DNA from: Arthrobacter sp.
GTDB taxonomy: Bacteria; Actinomycetota; Actinomycetes; Actinomycetales; Micrococcaceae
Reading direction: 5' to 3'
Assembly: GCA_023264815.1 (NCBI GenBank)
Contig: JAHFUZ010000019.1
Location: 16,157 to 80,156 of the forward strand
DNA length: 64,000 nt
Below, in pieces: positions 37,250 to 44,958 of this stretch. Under the pieces are notes generated by a model. It ran no database searches. It worked only from the letters and a program-made list of their open reading frames with translations, and had not been told where the DNA came from. The translations under genes were made by a program, and so were the position numbers. Numbering within the stretch: the first letter of the stretch is position 1; each line of letters starts with the position of its first letter.

Positions 37250-37996
37250 TCACGCGGCCGGGACTGCAGGTCCCACCAGGACGAAGAACAGCTTGCCCTG
37301 CGTAGACGCCCCCGCCAACCGTGCCGCCTGTTCAGGGGCTGCCGCCACCACAATCAGACCGTCAGTCTCGCCGGTGCCGAGCCATTGCCCGGACTTACCG
37401 CCCTGCGCTGAGGTCCACAGGACCGGCACTGCGGAAGCGAGCACCTCGGAGGGGGAGTTCTGGTCGTAGCCGTTGCCGCCGGTCAGGACAACATTGACCA
37501 GCTGTCCAGGGGACACCAATTGGACGGACGAGGGATCAGCCATCCTCAACGGAACAGCCGCTGAGCCTGGCGGCGTCCCACTCAGGAGGCCGGGCCCCAG
37601 TAATTGGGAGTCAGTCAGCAACTGCCCCTTTCGAAGTGGGGCTGCCAGCTGCTTGCCCGTGGCCTGCCCCGTCTCAGACATGGACCCTGCGTTCACCATG
37701 TGCGGGGGTATCTTCACGGGGACCAGGTCCGGGGCCGTCAACGCCGTTCCGGCGGGCAGGTCCCGGGCAGCAGCCAGAGCCGTCGCGGAGTCAGCGGGTG
37801 GAGGAGTGAGCTGATGGACGGTAATTCCGGCAGCGAGGCACAGCAGGAGTGCGATGGCCAGACGCCGGTTCCGGGCCAGCCAGCCAGCAAGACGGTGGCC
37901 GCCGCGGCGGCTTGGATGCCGCGGCGGAGGCTGGCGGCGGACTGCACGGGCGGACGGGGCGGATCCGCGTCCCGGGCGGAAGAGCGTGGTGGGCAT
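37250..37996 (-). CDS. SAF-domain protein (CpaB/RcpC-like), membrane anchored
   Basis: 248 residues. Arg-rich N terminus (1-43), one transmembrane helix about 45-62 (LAIALLLCLAAGITVHQL), then a SAF domain: AARDLPAGTALTAPDLVPVKIPPH and LAAPLRKGQLLTDSQL (given in shorter pieces in the protein), typical of the Flp pilus assembly protein CpaB/RcpC, followed by a C-terminal region VLTGGNGYDQ and GLIVVAAAPEQAARLAG. ATG 37996 is chosen over a GTG at 38005 because TAGCGT lies 7 bases upstream. No other tad/flp pilus genes are in the window, so a pilus role is uncertain. Convergent with the large helicase-like gene. Confidence 0.75.
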   Translation of the reverse strand: MPTTLFRPGRGSAPSARAVRRQPPPRHPSRRGGHRLAGWLARNRRLAIALLLCLAAGITVHQLTPPPADSATALAAARDLPAGTALTAPDLVPVKIPPHMVNAGSMSETGQATGKQLAAPLRKGQLLTDSQLLGPGLLSGTPPGSAAVPLRMADPSSVQLVSPGQLVNVVLTGGNGYDQNSPSEVLASAVPVLWTSAQGGKSGQWLGTGETDGLIVVAAAPEQAARLAGASTQGKLFFVLVGPAVPAA

Positions 37997-38003
37997 GGGG
38001 CCC

Positions 38004-38009
38004 ACGCTA
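38004..38009 (-). promoter_or_regulatory. -10 hexamer TAGCGT, leaderless start of the SAF-domain gene
   Basis: TAGCGT on the minus strand ends 7 bases before ATG 37996. It overlaps the alternative GTG at 38005, which argues against that start. Confidence 0.55.
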
Positions 38010-38145
38010 CGGTCCGGGAACAGCGCCAGCCAGCCTCAGAGGTGCCTATGTGGACAACTCCGTTGCCGACGTCGGGCGCGTCTGCGCAGAGGGCCGGAGC
38101 TGGCGCGAAGGGATCAGCCCGGGATGAGAGGGGAGGGGACTGGCG

Positions 38146-38412
38146 TCAGCTGGCTGCGGCCGCGGCGGCAGGTGCCGGGGCAGCGGCGGGGGCCGGAGCC
38201 GCGGCCGGTGCGGCAGAAACCGTGCTGCCCTTGCTGTCGCGGGAATCCGTCCGGTAGAAACCGGAACCCTTGAAAACCACACCAACGCTGTTGAACTTCT
38301 TGCGCAAGGCACCCTGGCACTCCGGGCATGACGTCAGCGAGCTGTCGGTGAACGACTGGAAGACGTCGAAGGCGTGGCCGCAATCCTTGCAGGCGTAAGC
38401 GTACGTGGGCAC
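38146..38412 (-). CDS. FmdB family zinc-ribbon protein
   Basis: 88 residues. CxxC pairs at YACKDCGHAF and SCPECQG form a one-zinc ribbon, followed by FNSVGVVFKGSGFYRTD, the FmdB (CxxC_CxxC_SSSS) family core. The family was named as a regulator of formamidase/amidase expression, but most members have no tested function. The C terminus is a 25-residue Ala/Pro low-complexity tail, common in actinobacterial members. GTG 38412 has AGGAGG 7 bases upstream. A TAGAAT promoter element on the minus strand near 38508 would give a leader of about 85 bases. Confidence 0.85.
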   Translation of the reverse strand: MPTYAYACKDCGHAFDVFQSFTDSSLTSCPECQGALRKKFNSVGVVFKGSGFYRTDSRDSKGSTVSAAPAAAPAPAAAPAPAAAAAAS

Positions 38413-38548
38413 TGATGTTCCTCCTCTGGGACAAACGAGAGGTCCTGTGTCTGCAGTGAACTTTACAGCCGTTCATTAGCAGTCTCAGGGCCTGAGTGCC
38501 AATTCTATCATCTCCGCTAAGATGCTCCCCGGCCTCCCGCCGTGGCGG

Positions 38549-39169
38549 TCAGGACGGTCCGGACAGCGGGACCAGTCCGGACGGCGTCAGGGCAACAGCA
38601 ACCTTGCGGTCAAATGATTCGGCCGGGATGCTCCCCGCGGGCAGTACTTCTGCGTCGTAGACGACGGCGGCCAGCGGAATGTCCAGCCCTTCGCTGGCCA
38701 GCGAGCCGAGCAGGACGTCGTAATAGCCGCCGCCCTGGCCGATCCGGTTCCCGCTCAGGTCCAGGGCAGTGGCGGGGATCAGGAGGCCGGCCACTGAAGC
38801 CATGACGGCGAGGCCGAGGCGGGGCCCGGCCGGTTCCATGACCGGGGCAAACCGGCTGCGGGCAAAGACGGACGCCGGTGTCCAGGCGGTCCAGCTCAGC
38901 CGGCGCCCTGCTTCGCAGACGGGGAGGAGGATGGTGTGGCCCCGGCGGTGCAGCTCACGGATCAGCGGCAGGGTGGGCGGCTCGGACCCAACGCCCAGGT
39001 ACGCAGCAAAGGTCGACGGCGTGGTGCCGGTCAGCTGTTCGGCCCACGCGGCGCCGTGTGCGGCGAGGGCGGCGCCGGCCGCGTCACGCTCCCCGGGTTC
39101 GGCGGCGGCGCGGTGTTCCCGGTGCCGTGCCCTGATGCCTTCCTTGACTGCCTTGTTGCGATCGGACAT
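38549..39169 (-). CDS. 5-formyltetrahydrofolate cyclo-ligase
   Basis: ATP-dependent conversion of 5-formyl-THF to 5,10-methenyl-THF, salvaging a dead-end folate. 206 residues. Seen: N-terminal basic helix with KEGIRARHREHR (ATP-phosphate contacts), LLPVCEAGRRLSW, and the family fingerprint RIGQGGGYYD near the C terminus. ATG 39169 has AGGAGGG upstream. Divergent from galU; downstream FmdB gene is on the same strand 136 bp away. Confidence 0.9.
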   Translation of the reverse strand: MSDRNKAVKEGIRARHREHRAAAEPGERDAAGAALAAHGAAWAEQLTGTTPSTFAAYLGVGSEPPTLPLIRELHRRGHTILLPVCEAGRRLSWTAWTPASVFARSRFAPVMEPAGPRLGLAVMASVAGLLIPATALDLSGNRIGQGGGYYDVLLGSLASEGLDIPLAAVVYDAEVLPAGSIPAESFDRKVAVALTPSGLVPLSGPS

Positions 39170-39262
39170 GCCGTTCCCTCCTTCAGGTGCCGTGGCTGGT
39201 GCGCCGCCCGGTGTGCGCGGAGTCAGGGTGATCAGGAATTACTGAATGATCAGCCCCTCCGT

Positions 39263-39268
39263 TAGATT
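39263..39268 (+). promoter_or_regulatory. -10 hexamer TAGATT, leaderless start of galU
   Basis: TAGATT ends 6 bases before GTG 39275. Confidence 0.55.
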
Positions 39269-39274
39269 AGTCCA

Positions 39275-40180
39275 GTGACTACCTCTCAGCAGACTGTACG
39301 CAAGGCCGTAATCCCCGCAGCAGGGCTCGGCACCAGGTTCCTGCCGGCCACCAAGGCCATGCCCAAGGAAATGCTCCCGGTGGTGGACAAGCCCGCCATC
39401 CAGTACGTCGTTGAAGAGGCCGTCAATGTTGGGCTCAATGACGTCCTGATGATCACTGGCCGCAACAAGCGGGCCCTGGAGGACCATTTCGACCGCGTCC
39501 CCTCCCTCGAAGACACGCTGGAGTCCAAGGGTGACATGACCAAGCTGGAGTCCATCCGGGCAGCCAGCAACCTGGGCGACATCCACTACGTCCGCCAGGG
39601 CGACCCCAACGGCCTCGGCCATGCCGTCCTTCGTGCAAAGCAGCACGTTGGCTACGAGCCCTTCGCCGTCCTCCTGGGCGATGACCTGATCGATGCCCGG
39701 GACGAGCTTCTCAGCACCATGATCGAAGTACAGGCCAAAACCGGTGGGTCCGTTGTGGCCCTCATTGAGGTGGAACCCTCCCAGATCAGCGCCTACGGCT
39801 GTGCCGACGTGCAGGCGATCGACGGAGAAGGCTTCGTCAGGATCAATAAGCTCGTCGAAAAGCCGGACGTTGACGAAGCGCCTTCAAACCTGGCCGTCAT
39901 TGGCCGTTACGTCCTCCACCCGGAGGTGTTCGAGGTCCTCGAGCGCACCGGACCGGGCCGTGGCGGCGAAATCCAGCTGACTGATGCGTTGCAGGAACTC
40001 GCAGCCGGGGAGGGTGAGGGGTACGGCGTGTACGGCGTCGTCTTCCGCGGCCGCCGCTACGATACCGGCGACAAGCTCAGCTACCTCAAGGCCTGCGTCC
40101 AGCTCGCCATTGACAGTGACGACCTCGGGCCTGGCCTTCGGGAGTGGCTGCCAGGCTTCGCCGCCGGCCTCGCTAAATAA
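39275..40180 (+). CDS. galU: UTP-glucose-1-phosphate uridylyltransferase
   Basis: Makes UDP-glucose from UTP and glucose 1-phosphate for cell-wall and capsular glycans. 301 residues. Seen: AVIPAAGLGTRFLPATKAMPKEMLP in pieces (nucleotide-binding loop GLGTRFLPATK with catalytic Lys), DKPAIQYVVEEAV, GLGHAVLRAKQHVG, VLLGDDLID (metal Asp) and LVEKPDVDEAPSNLA. GTG 39275 matches the family N terminus and the leaderless pattern. A GNAT gene follows 5 bp after the stop, likely in the same transcript. Confidence 0.95.
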   Translation: MTTSQQTVRKAVIPAAGLGTRFLPATKAMPKEMLPVVDKPAIQYVVEEAVNVGLNDVLMITGRNKRALEDHFDRVPSLEDTLESKGDMTKLESIRAASNLGDIHYVRQGDPNGLGHAVLRAKQHVGYEPFAVLLGDDLIDARDELLSTMIEVQAKTGGSVVALIEVEPSQISAYGCADVQAIDGEGFVRINKLVEKPDVDEAPSNLAVIGRYVLHPEVFEVLERTGPGRGGEIQLTDALQELAAGEGEGYGVYGVVFRGRRYDTGDKLSYLKACVQLAIDSDDLGPGLREWLPGFAAGLAK

Positions 40181-40185
40181 CTGCC

Positions 40186-40803
40186 GTGCGTCCCGGACCG
40201 ATCTGGCCCACAACCCTGGAGTGCGGTGACCTGGTCCTGCGTCCCATCAGGTACCGGGACAAGAGGGAGTGGACCGAGGTCCGGTCGCGCAACAAGGAAT
40301 GGCTGGCTCCCTGGGAAGCATCCAACCCCGCGCCGGGCGGTGCCCTGCCGGACTACCGGCAGATGGTGCGGTCACTGAAAATCCAGGCCGCCCAAGGTAC
40401 GGCCCTGCCGTTCCTGATCACTGAGCGTACGCCGGGATTCGCCGCGCCGGTCATTGTTGGCCAGTTGACGGTTTCGTCCATGGTGTGGGGATCAGCCATG
40501 ATGGCAACCCTGGGCTATTGGGTTGACCAGGCAAGGGCCGGGCACGGCATCGCACCAACAGCGGTCGCCCTGGCCACCGACCATTGCTTCCAGGCACTGG
40601 GGCTCCACCGGATGGAGATCAACATCAGGCCGGAGAATGCTCCCAGTCTGCGCGTGGTGGAAAAGCTGGGCTTCCGCGACGAGGGTTACCGGCCCCGCTT
40701 CCTCCACATCAACGGTGACTGGGCTGACCACCGTTCTTTCGCGCTAACGGCCGAGGAAGTGCCCGAGGGGCTGCTGAACCGGTGGCTTGCAACCCGGGCC
40801 TGA
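40186..40803 (+). CDS. RimJ/RimL-type GNAT acetyltransferase
   Basis: 205-residue GNAT protein, probably a protein N-terminal acetyltransferase of the RimJ group. Seen: LVLRPIRYRDKREWTEVR and NKEWLAPWEA (RimJ/L substrate region), LGYWVDQARAGHGIAPTAVALA (acetyl-CoA motif A), HRMEINIRPENAPSLRVVEKLGF (motif B), and YRPRFLHINGDWADHRSFAL, the RimJ C-terminal strand. GTG 40186 lies 5 bases after the galU stop with no Shine-Dalgarno, so it relies on coupling to galU. Target not known. Confidence 0.9.
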   Translation: MRPGPIWPTTLECGDLVLRPIRYRDKREWTEVRSRNKEWLAPWEASNPAPGGALPDYRQMVRSLKIQAAQGTALPFLITERTPGFAAPVIVGQLTVSSMVWGSAMMATLGYWVDQARAGHGIAPTAVALATDHCFQALGLHRMEINIRPENAPSLRVVEKLGFRDEGYRPRFLHINGDWADHRSFALTAEEVPEGLLNRWLATRA

Positions 40804-40899
40804 CCTGCAAAGCCTCCTCCGGCGGTCATAAATCCATTGATTTGCCACGTTGCCGGCGACACACCGGGCCTAATGCGGGAGTGGCTGACGGAATACTCA

Positions 40900-40905
40900 T
40901 ACGGT
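40900..40905 (+). promoter_or_regulatory. -10 hexamer TACGGT, leaderless start of the 302-residue membrane protein gene
   Basis: TACGGT ends 7 bases before GTG 40913. Confidence 0.55.
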
Positions 40906-40912
40906 TTTGATT

Positions 40913-41821
40913 GTGGACTTCCCCCTAAGCAGCTCAGTGATCCTCGTGGTTGCCGTTGTGCTCTGGATCGTATGGGTTGCGCCGTACGTCCTGCGAAACC
41001 GCCGGCACCAGGCCCAGGCCGTGGCCGACTATTTCGCGGACGTTCCAGCTGTTGAAACGTCGGACCCGAGAGCCGGGATGGTCATGAACATCACCGCCCC
41101 GCAGGAGAAAGCCATGGAAATCAGGAAGAGCACGGAAACCGCTGCCGCACCGTCCGGCAAGGCGGCCACGGGTGCGTTCCGGATCCGATACGGGCGGACC
41201 GGCATCGCCCTCGCCGGGGTGGCGGGGCTGCTCACCGCCTTTGTATCGGGTTTCTTCCTGCTGTTCGGACTGGGGACGGCGCTGCTGCCCGTAGGGGGCC
41301 TTGCTGTCACCATTCTCGCCGTCGCGATCCTGCGCACCCTCGCGTTGCGTGACCGCAAAGCCAAAGTGCAGGCTGCCTTCCGAGCCGCCATGAGCGCACC
41401 CGTCCGCCGACCTGAGCGGCCTGCTGAAGAAGCAACGCCGCGTCCAGCCGCACGGCCGGAAAGCCGGCTCTTCGACGCCGAGGCCCACGCCCCCGCCCCG
41501 AAACGGCTCACCGCCATAGAACTCCGGGAAGCGGCTTTGGCCGTCGCCGTTGCCGCAGGCGATGCCAGCGCCGCGGCCGCGCCCGCCGGCACCACCTGGG
41601 AACCGGTGGACGTGCCCAGGCCCGTCTATGTTGAGGCCGCCAAGGCCGAGCGCCCGGCGCCCGAGCCGCTTGATCTGCCGGAAGCGCCCAAAGCCGTGGG
41701 TAAGCCGTCCCTGAAGCAGGGGACCCCCGCGGTCCCGCCCGTGCCTTCCGCCAAGCCGCTCACCAAGGCGCAGAGCGCCCTGAGTAACCTCGACGACGTC
41801 CTGCAGCGCCGCCGCGCCTAA
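40913..41821 (+). CDS. Membrane protein of unknown function with Ala/Pro-rich C-terminal half
   Basis: 302 residues, not recognised. One transmembrane helix at the extreme N terminus (SSVILVVAVVLWIVWVAPYV, residues about 6-25), a cytoplasmic stretch with RNRRHQAQAVADYF, two adjacent helices at about 97-120 and 125-145, then a long low-complexity Ala/Pro/Glu-rich tail that carries a short conserved-looking end KAQSALSNLDDVLQRRR. GTG 40913 is chosen because the TACGGT element lies 7 bases upstream; TTG 40907 is the alternative. Upstream galU/GNAT genes are 109 bp away and the tRNA gene follows. Confidence 0.65.
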   Translation: MDFPLSSSVILVVAVVLWIVWVAPYVLRNRRHQAQAVADYFADVPAVETSDPRAGMVMNITAPQEKAMEIRKSTETAAAPSGKAATGAFRIRYGRTGIALAGVAGLLTAFVSGFFLLFGLGTALLPVGGLAVTILAVAILRTLALRDRKAKVQAAFRAAMSAPVRRPERPAEEATPRPAARPESRLFDAEAHAPAPKRLTAIELREAALAVAVAAGDASAAAAPAGTTWEPVDVPRPVYVEAAKAERPAPEPLDLPEAPKAVGKPSLKQGTPAVPPVPSAKPLTKAQSALSNLDDVLQRRRA

Positions 41822-41827
41822 GCGTAA

Positions 41828-41857
41828 TTGGCAATGCGGGGGGAATATTTGTAGCCT
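41828..41857 (+). promoter_or_regulatory. Promoter of tRNA-Ala (-35 TTGGCA, 18 bp, -10 TAGCCT)
   Basis: TTGGCA at 41828-41833 and TAGCCT at 41852-41857, giving a 5' leader of roughly 37 bases before the mature tRNA. Confidence 0.6.
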
Positions 41858-41901
41858 AAGTGCACCGGCGCCGCCGTTCTCCCGGGAAGGCGGGCTGCTC
41901 C

Positions 41902-41974
41902 GGGGCTATAGCTCAGTTGGTAGAGCGCTTCGTTCGCATCGAAGAGGTCAGGAGTTCGAATCTCCTTAGCTCCA
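41902..41974 (+). tRNA. tRNA-Ala (anticodon CGC)
   Basis: 73 bases folding as a cloverleaf: acceptor GGGGCTA with TAGCTCC and discriminator A, D-arm GCTC-AGTTGGTA-GAGC, anticodon arm CTTCG-TTCGCAT-CGAAG with CGC in the loop (reads GCG codons), T-arm with GTTCGAATC. The G3-U70 wobble pair that identifies alanine tRNAs is present. The 3' CCA is not encoded. Confidence 0.97.
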
Positions 41975-42100
41975 CAGATAGGGCTTGGCCTGTCTCCGCA
42001 GTCCGGAACCGGTTCGGGACCGGAGAGAGCGGAACCCGTGCGGTCTGGAAGTACACGTTGACCCGCCGCCCGGCGTGGTTGCGGCCGGTCGCTGAGCGCG

Positions 42101-42194
42101 TAGGGTCCTGGCTGCTGGGCAAAGAGATTGAAAGGCGCATCAGGGCTTTCGAATTCCAGGCCCTGACCACCAGCACCACGAACGGACACCATCA
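42101..42194 (+). promoter_or_regulatory. Promoter and structured leader of the ABC-F gene
   Basis: A TAGGGT hexamer at 42101-42106 predicts a leader of about 80 bases. It contains the hairpin TCAGGGC (42140-42146) / GCCCTGA (42160-42166) with a 13-base loop, and no recognisable Shine-Dalgarno before ATG 42195. An open frame running through the leader ends in TGA overlapping that ATG (ATGA). The arrangement resembles leaders of ABC-F genes controlled by ribosome stalling, but the leader frame has no good start codon after the predicted transcription start. Confidence 0.35.
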
Positions 42195-43790
42195 ATGAGC
42201 CTGATCCGGCTGAATGACGTCAACGTCAGCTTCGAGAACAAACAAGTACTCCGCGAAGCCTTCTTCAAGCTTGAGGCCGGAGACCGGGTGGGCCTGATCG
42301 GCAAGAACGGATCGGGCAAGTCCACCATCCTCAAGCTCATCCAGGGCCAGGTTGCCCCGGACACGGGGACAGTCGCCGTCGAGCTGGGAACCAAAGCCGC
42401 CTACTTCTCGCAGTTCTCCGAGCTCAACGGGGAGTCCTCCATCTCCGAGGTCCTGGACGCCCTGTTCGCCCACGTGAAGGAGATCGAGGCAGAACTCGCC
42501 GGAATCGATGCTGCCATCGCCACCGATTACGCGGACCCTGAACGTCTGGATGAACTGATCCACCGCCAGTCCGAGCTGTTTGAGGCCATGGACCGCCTCG
42601 ACGGCTGGGACTACCCCCGCAGCATCGATAAAGTGCTGACCACCCTGGGGTTCAGCGAGCACCACCGGACCTGCGCCATCGATGAGCTCTCCGGCGGCTG
42701 GCGGAACCGGGCAGCGCTTGCCAAGATCCTGCTGGAAGCCCCGGACGTGCTGCTGCTTGACGAACCCACCAACTACCTGGACGTCGCCGGCGTCGAATGG
42801 CTCGAAGGCTGGTTCAGGACGTTCAAGGGGGCCGCGATCATCGTCTCGCACGACAGGAAGTTCCTGGATTCGGTTGTCACCCGGATCATCGAGGTGGAGA
42901 ACTACCATCTCCATGAGTACCCGGGGAACTTTGCGGAGTACGTGGTGGCCAAACAGTTCCGGCTCAAGAGCCTGGAGAGCCAGTTTGTCCACGAATCGGA
43001 GCTGCTCGCCTTCGAAGCCGAAGGTATTTCGGACCGCCGGGAGGCAGCCAAGGCTGGCAGCAAGGGCCTGGCTAACCAGCTGGCCCGGATCAAGAAGTCC
43101 CGGGCGCCCCGGCCCGTCGATCAAATCATCACGGAGATCTATGGCGGCCTCTACGTCAAGGACGTCCTCTGCCGGGTGGAGTCGCTCAGCAAATCCTACG
43201 GCGGCAGGACGCTCTTCAGCGGCCTGAGTTTTGAGATCGGGCGGGGACACCGGATCGCGGTCATCGGTGCCAACGGCAGCGGCAAGACCACGTTGTTGCG
43301 GGCCCTCACCGGTGAAGAACCGGCTGATGCCGGTACCGTGGCCTGGGCCAAGGGTGCGGGCATGGTCTCGTACAACCAGGTGCTTGACGAACTGGACGAC
43401 GCCGATACCGTCACCCATGCGGTCAACGCCATGCCTGACAGCCTGGCCCTGACGGCGACGAAGAAATCCGTGAACAGGTTCCTGGCGATGTTCCAGTTCT
43501 CCGAAGCCGACCTCAAGCAGCGAATCGGCAACCTGTCCGGCGGCCAGCGCGCCCGGGTGGCGATGGCCCAGTGCCTGCTCTCCGGTGCCTCGGTCCTGCT
43601 CCTCGACGAGCCCACCAACCACCTTGACCTGTCCAGCACCCAGGTCATGGAACGCGCCCTGCTGCATTTTCCGGGAGCTGTGGTGGTGGTCAGCCATGAC
43701 CGCTTCTTCACGGACAAGATCGCCAACCGCAGGCTGGTGTTCAGCACCGCCGACTCGGGCCACGGCGCCGTCGATCTGCAGGCCAGTTAG
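42195..43790 (+). CDS. ABC-F family ATPase (ribosome-associated)
   Basis: 531 residues with two nucleotide-binding domains and no membrane segment, so not a transporter. Domain 1: LIGKNGSGKSTILKLI, ELSGGWRNRAALAKILL, VLLLDEPTNYLD; linker with charged helices (about 240-300); domain 2: VIGANGSGKTTLLRAL, LSGGQRARVAMAQCLL, VLLLDEPTNHLD. ABC-F proteins bind the ribosomal E site and act in translation restart or antibiotic protection; which subgroup this is cannot be judged from sequence alone. It sits 220 bp after tRNA-Ala. ATG 42195 begins the conserved MSLIRLNDVNVSF. Confidence 0.92.
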   Translation: MSLIRLNDVNVSFENKQVLREAFFKLEAGDRVGLIGKNGSGKSTILKLIQGQVAPDTGTVAVELGTKAAYFSQFSELNGESSISEVLDALFAHVKEIEAELAGIDAAIATDYADPERLDELIHRQSELFEAMDRLDGWDYPRSIDKVLTTLGFSEHHRTCAIDELSGGWRNRAALAKILLEAPDVLLLDEPTNYLDVAGVEWLEGWFRTFKGAAIIVSHDRKFLDSVVTRIIEVENYHLHEYPGNFAEYVVAKQFRLKSLESQFVHESELLAFEAEGISDRREAAKAGSKGLANQLARIKKSRAPRPVDQIITEIYGGLYVKDVLCRVESLSKSYGGRTLFSGLSFEIGRGHRIAVIGANGSGKTTLLRALTGEEPADAGTVAWAKGAGMVSYNQVLDELDDADTVTHAVNAMPDSLALTATKKSVNRFLAMFQFSEADLKQRIGNLSGGQRARVAMAQCLLSGASVLLLDEPTNHLDLSSTQVMERALLHFPGAVVVVSHDRFFTDKIANRRLVFSTADSGHGAVDLQAS

Positions 43791-43810
43791 GCGTCCGCGC
43801 CGGCAGGACC

Positions 43811-44806
43811 CTAAAGCCAGCCCTTCCGCTTGAAGATCGCATACATCAGGGCCGCCGTGCCCGCCATCAGCGCGATGGCCATGGGGTAGCCCAGCGCCCA
43901 GTGGAGCTCGGGCATATGGTCGAAGTTCATGCCGTACACACCGGCCACGAACGAGGGCGCAAAGAAGATGGCCGCCCAGGACGAGATCTTCTTGACCTGC
44001 TCGTTCTGTTCGGCGCTGGCTTCGCTCTGCCGGTTGGCGGTCAGGGTCCCGTCCAGGGTGAGGGCGTTCTGCAGCAGGTCACGGAACGAATCCGCGCGGG
44101 AGATGACCCGCTCCACATGGTCCTCCACATCGCGGAGGCTGTGCTGCAGCTCCGTGTTGACGCCGTACTTCTCGAAGCCCCGCTTGAGCTGCTGCATCAT
44201 CTCCGGCAGGGGATGGATGGCACGCTGGAACTGGATGACTTCGCGGGCAAGCTCATAGATCCGCCGGGACACCGTGCTGTCGCCGCTGAACAGCTGGTCC
44301 TCGATCTCGTCGATGTCGTTTTCCAGTCCGGCCACCACCGGGGCGTAGTCATCCACCACCATGTCCAGCAGGGCGTAGAGGACCGCCTCGGGGCCGTGCC
44401 GGAGCAGGTCCGGCCGTCCCTCCAGGCGCCGCCTGACCCGCCCCACGCCGGCCATTTCGGCGTGCCGGATGGTCACCACGAAGTTCCGGCCGGTGAAGAT
44501 GTGCAGCTCGCCGAACTCCACGCTCTCTGTTGAATCCAGGTACCGCGCCGGCCGGAGCACCGTGAACAGGTTGTCCTCATAGCGCTCCAGCTTGGGCCGC
44601 TGGTGCGCCGAAATGGCGTCCTCCACGGCGAGGTCATGCAGCCCGAACTCGTCGGCAACGGCAGCCATTTCCGCCGCCGTGGGCCGGTACAGCCCGATCC
44701 AGGCCATGCCGCCGTGGAGGGTGAGGGTCTCGAAGGTCTGCTCCAGGCTCTGGGGCTCTGCGCTGCGGACACCGTCCACGTAGACGGCATTATCGATGAT
44801 GGTCAC
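43811..44806 (-). CDS. CorA-family magnesium/cobalt transport protein
   Basis: 331-residue CorA-type channel, pentameric in homologues. Large N-terminal cytoplasmic domain (HDLAVEDAISAHQRPKLERYEDNLF in family-typical order), long helix with NDIDEIEDQLFSG, and two C-terminal transmembrane helices with the selectivity motif YGMNF between, ending in a basic IFKRKGWL tail that lines the channel ring. GTG 44806 is chosen because TIIDNAVYVDG begins the domain and this codon overlaps the TGA of a 47-residue upstream frame (GTGA), implying translational coupling; ATG 44863 is an alternative start in the same frame. Confidence 0.88.
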   Translation of the reverse strand: MTIIDNAVYVDGVRSAEPQSLEQTFETLTLHGGMAWIGLYRPTAAEMAAVADEFGLHDLAVEDAISAHQRPKLERYEDNLFTVLRPARYLDSTESVEFGELHIFTGRNFVVTIRHAEMAGVGRVRRRLEGRPDLLRHGPEAVLYALLDMVVDDYAPVVAGLENDIDEIEDQLFSGDSTVSRRIYELAREVIQFQRAIHPLPEMMQQLKRGFEKYGVNTELQHSLRDVEDHVERVISRADSFRDLLQNALTLDGTLTANRQSEASAEQNEQVKKISSWAAIFFAPSFVAGVYGMNFDHMPELHWALGYPMAIALMAGTAALMYAIFKRKGWL

Positions 44807-44946
44807 GTCAGGACAGCGCCCCAATGATGGCACCGCCCGCCCAGGACGGCAGGCATGGACCAAGTGAACCCGATGACCATGCTGGAGAGGAATGCCAGCA
44901 GCACGGCGAGCCAGTTGATCTGCGAAATATGTGAAAGCCAGTCCAT
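44803..44946 (-). pseudogene. 47-residue remnant resembling the N terminus of a DUF1761 membrane protein, coupled to corA
   Basis: ATG 44946 to TGA 44803 on the minus strand: MDWLSHISQINWLAVLLAFL, then SSMVIGFTWSMPAVLGGRC and HHWGAVLT. The NWLAVL helix followed by GFTWSMP is like the first transmembrane segment of DUF1761 proteins, which normally have about 130 residues and four helices; here only the first is left. A TAGGAT hexamer lies 6 bases before the ATG, so the promoter and start of the old gene seem to have been kept and now drive corA, whose GTG overlaps the stop codon. A deletion or frameshift in the ancestral gene is the simplest explanation; a functional short peptide is possible. 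Confidence 0.55.
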
Positions 44947-44952
44947 GCTCGA

Positions 44953-44958
44953 ATCCTA
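44953..44958 (-). promoter_or_regulatory. -10 hexamer TAGGAT for the 47-residue frame and corA
   Basis: TAGGAT on the minus strand ends 6 bases before ATG 44946. No similar element lies directly before corA. Confidence 0.5.

Noticed and set aside
41860..42057. Plus-strand frame running through tRNA-Ala into the ABC-F leader
   Set aside because: The first part reads the tRNA gene itself. Only the last part, which ends at the ABC-F start codon, is kept as a possible leader frame.
42192..43763. 523-codon minus-strand frame opposite the ABC-F gene
   Set aside because: Antisense shadow of an unambiguous two-domain ATPase gene.
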